From assembly GCA_002720475.1 (NCBI GenBank), contig PBIL01000005.1, positions 1-64,000 on the forward strand: a stretch of DNA of 64,000 nt, in the 5' to 3' direction. The notes under the pieces were generated by a model. It did no database searches, had not been told where the DNA came from, and saw only the letters and a list, made by a program, of their open reading frames with translations. Numbering within the stretch: the stretch's first letter is position 1; every line of letters begins with the position of its first letter. A program made the translations under genes and the position numbers. The stretch is from Roseovarius sp. (GTDB lineage Bacteria; Pseudomonadota; Alphaproteobacteria; Rhodobacterales; Rhodobacteraceae). Shown here one piece after another: positions 54,062 through 64,000 of the stretch.

Positions 54062-55456
54062 ATGGCACCGCAAAGCTATGACATGATCGTGATCGGGGCC
54101 GGGCCGGGGGGCTATGTCGCCGCCATCCGCGGCGCGCAGCTCGGCCTCAAGGTGGCGATCGTGGAACGCGAGCACATGGGCGGGATCTGCCTCAACTGGG
54201 GCTGCATTCCCACGAAGGCGATGCTGCGCTCTTCGGAGGTCTTTCACCTGATGCACCGCGCCAGGGAGTTCGGGCTCAAGGCCGACGGGATCGGCTACGA
54301 TCTTGACGCGGTGGTGAAGCGTTCGCGCGCGGTGGCCAGGCAGCTCAATGGCGGGGTGGGCCACCTTCTCAAGAAGAACAAGGTGACGGCCATCATGGGC
54401 GAGGCGAGCCTGCCTGCCAGGGGCAAGGTTCAGGTCAGGACCGACAAGGGCACCGAGGAGCTGGAGGCCAGGCACATCGTGCTGGCCACCGGTGCGCGGG
54501 CGCGCGAATTGCCGGGGCTGGAAGCGGATGGCGATCTCGTGTGGACCTACAAGCACGCACTGGTTCCGTCGCGCATGCCGAAAAAGCTTCTGGTCATCGG
54601 CTCGGGGGCGATCGGGATCGAATTCGCCAGCTTCTACAACACGCTTGGCGCCGAGACGACCGTGGTCGAGGTGATGGAGCGCATCCTGCCGGTGGAGGAT
54701 GCCGAGATTTCCGCCTTCGCCCGGAAGGCGTTCACCAGGCAGGGCATGAAGATCATGGAGAAATCCATGGTCAAGCAGCTCGACCGCGCCAAGGGCAAGG
54801 TGACGGCGCATATCGAGACCGGCGGCAAGGTCGAGAAACACGAATTCGACACGGTGATCTCGGCCGTTGGGATCGTCGGCAATACCGAGGGGCTCGGGCT
54901 CGAAGAGCTTGGGGTGAAGATCGACCGCACCCATGTGGTGACGGATGAACTCTGCCGCACCGGGGTCGAGGGGCTTTACGCCATCGGGGATATCGCCGGT
55001 GCGCCCTGGCTGGCCCACAAGGCGAGCCACGAGGGCGTGATGGTGGCCGAGCTCATCGCGGGCGGCCATCCTCACCCGGTGACGCCCGAGAGCATCGCGG
55101 GCTGCACCTATTGCCATCCGCAGGTGGCAAGCGTCGGCCTGACCGAGGCCAGGGCGAAGGAAGAAGGCTTTGAAATCAAGGTCGGACGCTTTCCCTTCAT
55201 CGGCAATGGCAAGGCGATTGCGCTTGGCGAGCCGGAGGGTATGATCAAGACGGTGTTCGACGCGAAAACCGGCGAGCTTCTGGGTGCGCACATGATCGGC
55301 GCGGAAGTGACCGAGCTCATCCAGGGCTATGTGGTGGGACGTCAGCTCGAGACGACGGAAGCGGATCTGATGAACACGGTCTTCCCGCACCCCACCCTGA
55401 GCGAGATGATGCACGAGAGCGTTCTGGACGCTTACGGGCGCGTGATCCATATCTGA
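54062..55456 (+). CDS. lpdA: dihydrolipoamide dehydrogenase (E3)
   Basis: 464-residue flavoprotein that reoxidises lipoyl groups of 2-oxoacid dehydrogenases. FAD motif MIVIGAGPGGYVAAIRGAQLG, redox disulfide GGICLNWGCIPTKAM, NAD motif LLVIGSGAIGIEFASFY, and C-terminal HPHPTLSEMMHESVLDA-like segment with His-Glu. ATG 54062 has GGAGG upstream. It stands before the Fe-S cluster with no E1 or E2 gene. Stop is followed by a GGGACGG/CCGTCCC hairpin at 55459-55483. Confidence 0.94.
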   Translation: MAPQSYDMIVIGAGPGGYVAAIRGAQLGLKVAIVEREHMGGICLNWGCIPTKAMLRSSEVFHLMHRAREFGLKADGIGYDLDAVVKRSRAVARQLNGGVGHLLKKNKVTAIMGEASLPARGKVQVRTDKGTEELEARHIVLATGARARELPGLEADGDLVWTYKHALVPSRMPKKLLVIGSGAIGIEFASFYNTLGAETTVVEVMERILPVEDAEISAFARKAFTRQGMKIMEKSMVKQLDRAKGKVTAHIETGGKVEKHEFDTVISAVGIVGNTEGLGLEELGVKIDRTHVVTDELCRTGVEGLYAIGDIAGAPWLAHKASHEGVMVAELIAGGHPHPVTPESIAGCTYCHPQVASVGLTEARAKEEGFEIKVGRFPFIGNGKAIALGEPEGMIKTVFDAKTGELLGAHMIGAEVTELIQGYVVGRQLETTEADLMNTVFPHPTLSEMMHESVLDAYGRVIHI

Positions 55457-55509
55457 CAGGGACGGCGCGCAGGGCCCCGTCCCAGGGCGAAAGCCGGAAG
55501 AGGGACGGA

Positions 55510-56553
55510 ATGAGGCGCATTTATCTTGACTGCAACGCAACCGCGCCGTTGCGCCCCGAGGCGCGTGCGGCGATGATCGCGGCGATGGATGTGGTGGGCA
55601 ATCCCGCGTCAGTCCATGCCGAGGGCCGTGCCGCCAGGGGGATCATCGAGAGGGCGCGCGCGCAGGTGGCCGCGGCCTTCGGGGCCGAAGGGGCGGACGT
55701 GATATTCACCTCCGGCGCGACCGAGGCGGCGGCGCTGGCCTGCGCGGGGCGCGGTCTTGTCGGGGCGGGGATCGAGCATGACGCGGTGCGCGCCTGGATC
55801 GCCGAGGATCTGGAGGTTGATGCGAAGGGGCAGGTCGCCGTGTCCGATCCGGCGCGCAGCACCCTGCAACTCGCCAATTCCGAGACGGGAATCGTCCAGA
55901 CCCTGCCCGAGGGCCTCGCCGTCAGCGACATGACCCAGGCCTTCGGCAAGCTGCCGGTCGCCTTCAACTGGACCGGCGTCACGATGGCGCTTGTCTCGGC
56001 GCACAAGCTGGGCGGGCCGAAGGGCGTGGGCGCGCTGGTAATGCGGCGCGGCACGGAGGTTGCGGCGCAGATCCGGGGCGGCGGGCAGGAGATGGGCCGC
56101 CGCGCGGGCACCGAGAACGTGATCGGCATCGCGGGCTTCGGAGCCGCGGCCGAGGCGGCGGCGCGCGATCTGGCCGAAGGGGTCTGGGCGCGGGTCGAAA
56201 AAATTAGAAACATTCTAGAATCGGCTATTGCAGAGATCTCAGACGAGACTATTTTTGTCGGGAAAGACTCGCCCCGCCTGCCCAACACAAGCTGCATCCT
56301 GACGCCGGGATGGAAAGGGGAAACGCAGGTGATGGCGCTCGATCTCGCGGGCTTTGCCGTATCGGCCGGCTCGGCCTGTTCGAGCGGCAAGGTGCGGGCA
56401 AGCCGGGTCTTGCAGGCCATGGGTCATGACGTCACGGCCGCCGCGTCGGCGCTGCGCGTCTCGCTCGGGCCGGAGACGACGGAAGGAGATGCCCTGCGCC
56501 TTGCCGAATCCTGGGCGAGGCTGTGGCAAAGACATCGGGCCCGTTCGGCCTGA
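55510..56553 (+). CDS. cysteine desulfurase, IscS/NifS type
   Basis: 347-residue PLP enzyme that releases sulfur from cysteine for Fe-S assembly. The PLP Lys is in VSAHKLGGPKGVG and the active Cys in SAGSACSSGKVRAS. It is somewhat short and lacks the long C-terminal tail of E. coli IscS. Bases 56198-56266 are about 36% GC by hand count, with AGA, CTA, ATT and ACT codons in a gene that is otherwise GC-rich. It precedes sufB by 15 bases, so it is a second desulfurase in the same operon as SufS. Confidence 0.9.
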   Translation: MRRIYLDCNATAPLRPEARAAMIAAMDVVGNPASVHAEGRAARGIIERARAQVAAAFGAEGADVIFTSGATEAAALACAGRGLVGAGIEHDAVRAWIAEDLEVDAKGQVAVSDPARSTLQLANSETGIVQTLPEGLAVSDMTQAFGKLPVAFNWTGVTMALVSAHKLGGPKGVGALVMRRGTEVAAQIRGGGQEMGRRAGTENVIGIAGFGAAAEAAARDLAEGVWARVEKIRNILESAIAEISDETIFVGKDSPRLPNTSCILTPGWKGETQVMALDLAGFAVSAGSACSSGKVRASRVLQAMGHDVTAAASALRVSLGPETTEGDALRLAESWARLWQRHRARSA

Positions 56554-56568
56554 GATTGGAGAAAGGCA

Positions 56569-58092
<1,524 letters not shown>

Positions 58093-58108
58093 GCCCGGCC
58101 GCGCGCCC

Positions 58109-58711
58109 ATGTCGGACACCGCGACCATATCCCGCCCCGCGCTGACCCTGCCCGAGGCCGAAGCCGCCCATCTGCGCGCGGCCTATGAGGAGGCGCAGGC
58201 GATCCTCGAATACGGCTCGGGCGGCTCGACCGTGATGGCCGCCGAGATGCCGGGCAAGCGCGTCTGGTCGGTCGAGAGCGACGGGGCCTGGGCGGAGATG
58301 ATGCGCGGCTGGTTCGCGGCCAACCCGCCCGCCAATGGGACGCAGGTCGAGGTGATCTGGGCCGATATCGGCCCGACGAAGCAATGGGGCCATCCGAAGG
58401 ACCGCAGCGGCTATCTTCGCTACGCGCGCTATCCGCTCGGGATATGGGAGCGGGAAGACGTGACCCCCGACCTTGTGCTGGTGGACGGGCGGTTTCGCAC
58501 CGGCTGCGCGCTGGCGGCGGCGCTCCATGCGTCGGCGCCGCTGCGGCTTCTCTTCGACGATTACGCGCCGCGCCGCCACTACCGCCAGATCGAGGCGTTC
58601 ATCGGTGCGCCGAAGCGGATGATCGGGCGCATGGCCGAATTCGAGATAACGCCGCGCGCGCTCGGACCGCGCGAGCTTGTTACTGCCATCGAGATGATGC
58701 TGCGGCCGTGA
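58109..58711 (+). CDS. uncharacterised Rossmann-like protein within the suf operon
   Basis: 200 residues. ILEYGSGGSTVMAAEM resembles a SAM-binding glycine motif (EYGSGGST), and PDLVLVDGRFRTGCALAA the later Asp and strand regions of class I methyltransferases. No Fe-S or Cys-rich motif. It sits between sufB and sufC, within 30 bases of each, so it is read with them, but no role in Fe-S assembly is known to me. Methyltransferase function is inference. Confidence 0.65.
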   Translation: MSDTATISRPALTLPEAEAAHLRAAYEEAQAILEYGSGGSTVMAAEMPGKRVWSVESDGAWAEMMRGWFAANPPANGTQVEVIWADIGPTKQWGHPKDRSGYLRYARYPLGIWEREDVTPDLVLVDGRFRTGCALAAALHASAPLRLLFDDYAPRRHYRQIEAFIGAPKRMIGRMAEFEITPRALGPRELVTAIEMMLRP

Positions 58712-58741
58712 CGCCGCCAAGGACACCGGAAAGGACAGGAA

Positions 58742-59496
<755 letters not shown>

Positions 59497-59497
<1 letters not shown>

Positions 59498-60774
59498 TGG
59501 CGGCCCCAAAGGCGAAGGAGACCCCGGCCGTTGACACCCGCCCGCTGCCCGAGGGCGGGGTGTGGATCACCGCGGCGCGCAGGGCGGCGCAGGCGCGCCT
59601 GGCCGAGACGGGCCTGCCGCAGCGGCGCGACGAGTACTGGAAATTCACCCGCCCGGACGAGCTGATCGACCCCAAGCCCCCGCGCGCGGCCCTGTTCCGG
59701 GGCGACGTGCCGGAGGTCTTCGGCACGGTGGACCGGCTGCGTCTCGTCTTCGTCGATGGGGTCTTCGACCGGGAGGCCAGCGACGATCTGGCGCTCGAAT
59801 GGGTGCGGATCGAGCGGCTCTCGGACGTGTCGGCGCAGGATATCCACTGGGCGCGCGATCTCTACGGCACGCTCGAGGCGCGCGGGCAGAATCCGGTGCC
59901 GCGGCCGCTTGCCGCGCTCAACACCGCGCAGGCGCGCGAGGGGGTGCTGATCCATGTGACCGGCCGCGCGCCCAGGCCGATCCATCTCGTTTACGTCCAC
60001 GAGTCCGAGGTCTCGGACGCGATGCTGCATCACTGCATCCGGCTTGAGGAGGGCGCGGAGCTCACGCTGTTCGAGACCGGCCCGGCCGCCGCGCGGTTCA
60101 ACAAGGTGATGGAGGTGGATCTGGCCGCGCGCGCGACCTTCCACCACCTGCGTATCCAGGGGCCCGATCACGAGCGGCGGGCGATCACCCACATCTTTGC
60201 CCGCCTTGCGCAGGAGGCGGTGTTCAAGACCTTTACCCTGACGGTCAACGGCGTGCTCACGCGCAACGAATGCGTGATCGAGATGGCGGGCGACGATGCC
60301 AGCGCCCATGTGGCCGGGGCGGCGATCGGCGGGGGGAATTTCCACCACGACGACACGGTGTTCATCACCCATGACGCGCTGCGCGGCGAAAGCCGGCAGG
60401 TCTTCAAGAAGGTGCTCTCGAACGGTGCGACGGGTGTGTTCCAGGGCAAGATCCTGGTGAAGCCGGATGCGCAGAAGACCGATGGCTACCAGATCAGCCA
60501 ATCGCTGCTTCTGGACGAGGACAGCCAGTTCCTCGCCAAGCCGGAGCTCGAGATCCATGCCGATGACGTGGCCTGTTCGCATGGCTCGACCTCGGGCGCG
60601 ATCGACGAGGACGCGCTCTACTACCTGCGCTCGCGCGGGATCCCCGAGCCGATCGCCACCGATCTTCTGGTGATCTCCTTCCTGGCCGAGGCCGTGGCCG
60701 AGATCGCCGACGAGCGGCTGCGCGAAGAGATCATCGGCCATTTCGAGGCCTGGCTGGAGCGGCGGCACGGCTGA
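59497..60774 (+). CDS. sufD: Fe-S assembly protein SufD
   Basis: 425-residue SufB paralogue that completes the scaffold. RRDEYWKFTRPDELI near the start, HHDDTVFITHDALRGESRQVFKKVL, GKILVKPDAQKTDGYQISQSLLLDEDSQFLAKPELEI-type core and ADDVACSHGSTSGAIDEDALYYLRSRGI are conserved; the His in CSHGST is the cluster ligand candidate. ATG overlaps the sufC TGA. Confidence 0.96.
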
Positions 60775-61259
60775 TGCCGGTCACGCGCGATATCGTCGCC
60801 ACCTATCGCGGGCCGCGCCGGGTGGTGCGGCGGCTGCTGGCGATGGGGGCGCGCGAGGATCGCGCGCTGGCGTTGCTGATGGGGGGATGCATCCTGGTCT
60901 TTGTCGCGCAATGGCCGCGGCTGGCCCGCGAGGCGCATCTGGCAGGCGAGGCGCTCAACCCGCGGCTGGGCGGCGCGCTGATGGGCTGGATCGTGATCGC
61001 GCCGCTGATCTTCTACCTTCTGGCCTTTCTCAGCTATCTGGCGGTGCGCCTCCTGCGCGGGCGAATCAGCGGCTACGGGGCGCGGCTGGCGCTGTTCTGG
61101 GCCTTTCTCGCCGCCTCGCCGCTCCTGCTGCTGCACGGGCTGGTGGCGGGGTTCGTCGGCCCCGGCGCGGGGCTGAGCCTGATCGGGGCGATCTGGTGTG
61201 GCGTTTTCCTGTGGTTCTGGCTATCGGGGGTGCGAGAGGCGGGATGGGGCAGGCGATGA
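60774..61259 (+). CDS. unrecognised four-helix membrane protein in the suf operon
   Basis: 161 residues. A basic N-terminus (TRDIVATYRGPRRVVRRLL) is followed by hydrophobic segments at about 31-47, 66-94, 103-120 and 129-151. No known domain. Its ATG shares ATGA with the sufD stop, and its own stop overlaps the YIP1 start, so it is translated with the operon. Probably works with the YIP1 protein; membrane function unknown. Confidence 0.7.
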   Translation: MPVTRDIVATYRGPRRVVRRLLAMGAREDRALALLMGGCILVFVAQWPRLAREAHLAGEALNPRLGGALMGWIVIAPLIFYLLAFLSYLAVRLLRGRISGYGARLALFWAFLAASPLLLLHGLVAGFVGPGAGLSLIGAIWCGVFLWFWLSGVREAGWGRR

Positions 61260-61852
61260 CCGGCACGGAATTCTGGAGCCTGGCGCGGCAGACCCTGTTC
61301 GAGCCGCGCCTGGCGGCCGCGCGGATCCTCGGGATGGGGCTGCCGTTGTCGGCGGCGTGGATGGGGCTTGCGCTGATGGCGGTGCTCAACACGCTGGTCT
61401 ATACACTTTCGCTGCAACTCGGCCCGCCCGCCGATCCGGCGGCGATGAGCATGACGGGCCCGGCCCGGGACATGCCGCTTCTCTTCTCGGTGATGCTCTT
61501 CGGGGGGCTCGCCCTGACGGCGCTGGCCCTGGCCCATGTCGGGCGCTTCCTCGGGGGGCAGGGCGGTCTTGCGGAGATTGTGCCGCTGCTTGCCTGGATG
61601 CAGGCTCTGCGGCTTCTGGTGCAGCTTGGCGTGGTCGTGCTCGCGCTTGCCGCGCCGGTGCTGGCGGCGCTGGTGGTTCTGGTGGCGGCGGTCTGGGGCG
61701 TTGTGATCCTGCTGGTCTTCGTCGATGAGGCGCACGGTCTCGGCGGTCTGTTTCGTGCGGCGGGCGTCGTGGTGGTGTCGATCCTTGCCCTGGCGGTGGG
61801 GCTCAGCCTGGTGATCGGCCTGATCGGGGCACCCATGATCGGAAGGATGTGA
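61256..61852 (+). CDS. YIP1-family membrane protein
   Basis: 198 residues with about five helices; TEFWSLARQTLFEPRLAAARIL followed by a helical domain is typical of bacterial YIP1-domain proteins. ATG 61256 is preceded by GGGGCAGGCG; an ATG 12 bases upstream is an alternative. Stop overlaps the sufS region. Role within the Fe-S operon is unknown. Confidence 0.75.
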   Translation: MTGTEFWSLARQTLFEPRLAAARILGMGLPLSAAWMGLALMAVLNTLVYTLSLQLGPPADPAAMSMTGPARDMPLLFSVMLFGGLALTALALAHVGRFLGGQGGLAEIVPLLAWMQALRLLVQLGVVVLALAAPVLAALVVLVAAVWGVVILLVFVDEAHGLGGLFRAAGVVVVSILALAVGLSLVIGLIGAPMIGRM

Positions 61853-61854
61853 GC

Positions 61855-63075
<1,221 letters not shown>

Positions 63076-63122
63076 ATTTGCGATTGCGGGGCCGCGCGAT
63101 GGCCGCTATAGCGGGCCCGCAG

Positions 63123-63199
<77 letters not shown>

Positions 63200-63329
63200 T
63201 GCCTCGCCTTTCAGATCCGACGAGACAGGGCAGCCTCCGGTCCGCTCAAACCCGTGCTGCGCGCATGTGCGGACGCCAACGGGATCCACCCGCGCTACTC
63301 GGAGGGACATGTCGGGAGATGATGGGACA

Positions 63330-63404
63330 TGGCAGCCCGTAGGGGAATCGAACCCCTCTTTCCAGGTTGAAAACCTGGCGTCCTAACCGATAGACGAACG
63401 GGCC
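63330..63404 (-). tRNA. tRNA-Glu (anticodon TTC)
   Basis: On the minus strand GGCCCGT pairs with ACGGGCT, anticodon arm CCAGG/CCTGG encloses TTTTCAA giving TTC, T-arm GGGGTTCGATTCCCC, then G and encoded CCA (63332-63330). It faces tRNA-Arg across 130 bases (63200-63329) in which I see no gene, repeat or attachment-like duplication of the tRNA end. Confidence 0.96.
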
Positions 63405-63500
63405 GTGCTTGGCGTGACGGGTGAGTATGAAAAACCGGGGGGCTGCGCAAGAGGTAATTCGCAAAAAAATGCCTTGGTGCGGCGGGGCTGTCCGATACGT

Positions 63501-64000
63501 TCAGCCCGCGCGCGCGGCATCCTCGAGGCGCAGCTGCACCGCCTGCCGCCCGCCCCAGTGGTTGATCTCCACCCGTCCGGCAAGGTGGAACCGGCCCCCC
63601 CCGTGGTTGAGCAGCGCGGCACCGAGCGGCCCCTCGGCGGCCCCGAAGCCGATGACGTCGAGCGTCGCGCCAAGACCGTCATCGGCGCGCAGCTTGAGAT
63701 GCGCCTCGCCGAGCACACGGGCAAAGACGATCCGGCAATCGGGAAAGACATGGCGCGGTGCCGGCGCGCCCGCCCCGAACGGCCCCGCCGCCTCGATCCG
63801 CTCGACAAGCTCCACCGTTGCCGCCCCCGGCATCAGCACCCCGTCAAGCCGCAGATCGGCCGGGCCGCCCGCGCCCGCGCCCTGCCGCGCCAGCAGATCC
63901 GAGAGCGCCGCCATCGCCTCCTCGAGCCGGTCGCGCGCCACGGTGAGACCCGCCGCCATGCGGTGACCGCCGCCCTTGAGCAGCAGCCCCTCCCGCGCCA
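63501..64000 (-). CDS. recJ: single-stranded-DNA exonuclease RecJ, 3' part only
   Basis: The gene runs off the right edge. The visible C-terminal 166 codons contain EGLLLKGGGHRMAAGLTV, which holds the GGGHxxAAG motif of DHH/DHHA1 nucleases, followed by the OB-like C-terminal region (IEAAGPFGAGAPAPRHVFPD). RecJ acts 5' to 3' on ssDNA in recombination and repair. Stop is at 63501. The catalytic DHH region is outside this window. The 96 bases between it and tRNA-Glu hold nothing I recognise. Confidence 0.9.
   Translation of the reverse strand, partial: AREGLLLKGGGHRMAAGLTVARDRLEEAMAALSDLLARQGAGAGGPADLRLDGVLMPGAATVELVERIEAAGPFGAGAPAPRHVFPDCRIVFARVLGEAHLKLRADDGLGATLDVIGFGAAEGPLGAALLNHGGGRFHLAGRVEINHWGGRQAVQLRLEDAARAG

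Overview
The window is about 64 kb of high-GC chromosomal DNA whose gene content and gene order point to a Rhodobacteraceae-type alphaproteobacterium. Diagnostic markers are the heterotetrameric sarcosine oxidase operon soxBDAG, the pyrH-frr-uppS-cdsA-dxr-rseP envelope/isoprenoid operon, a ccmI-ruvX-DUF1289 set, a bactofilin plus M23 peptidase pair, and a suf cluster whose non-suf members also look typical of this family. Genes are packed tightly, with many 4-base ATGA or GTGA overlaps. There is no phage, transposase, CRISPR array or biosynthetic gene cluster.\n\nLayout. 1-3.8 kb: a decayed nucleobase permease, guanine deaminase, rlmJ and a class I aminotransferase. 3.9-6.1 kb: a 55-residue membrane protein too short for routine gene calling, then a CIA30 protein, a 3-methyladenine glycosylase and a carboxylesterase in one overlapping run. 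6.2-11.2 kb: an RND pump and its periplasmic adaptor behind a promoter with a palindromic operator. 11.3-13.8 kb: K+ channel, DsbA-like protein and acyl-CoA synthetase, overlapping. 14.1-21.8 kb: an orphan initiating sugar transferase, miaA, and the pyrH-to-rseP operon ending in a LysE exporter rather than bamA. 21.8-28.9 kb: a pirin fragment, EamA permease, ychF, tRNA-Arg, truA, a TauE permease translationally coupled to a possible 2-oxoglutarate oxygenase, and DUF1289-ruvX-ccmI.\n\n29-36 kb: sarcosine oxidase with a foreign low-GC membrane-protein gene wedged exactly between soxB and soxD, then Fe-SOD and a host-attachment-family gene behind an FNR-type box. 36-46 kb: RarD, LOG hydrolase, LysM protein, Atm1-type ABC exporter, HNH nuclease, a secreted amidohydrolase with a beta-barrel-like partner, bactofilin and M23 peptidase. 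46-54 kb: DUF455 and Bcp, a YhdP/AsmA-like giant protein coupled to queA, an MFS permease and DUF924. 54-63 kb: dihydrolipoamide dehydrogenase and the Fe-S assembly cluster (desulfurase, sufB, sufC, sufD, sufS plus three accessory genes). The window ends with tRNA-Arg, tRNA-Glu and the 3' part of recJ.\n\nMost of the window is housekeeping: tRNA and rRNA modification, isoprenoid and phospholipid precursors, Fe-S assembly, one-carbon metabolism and redox defence. The most unusual elements are the soxB/soxD insert, a sharply AT-rich patch inside the first desulfurase, the FNR-like site, and the two gene remnants. I found nothing I would confidently call a new multi-gene system. The soxB/soxD insert is the best single candidate for something undescribed.
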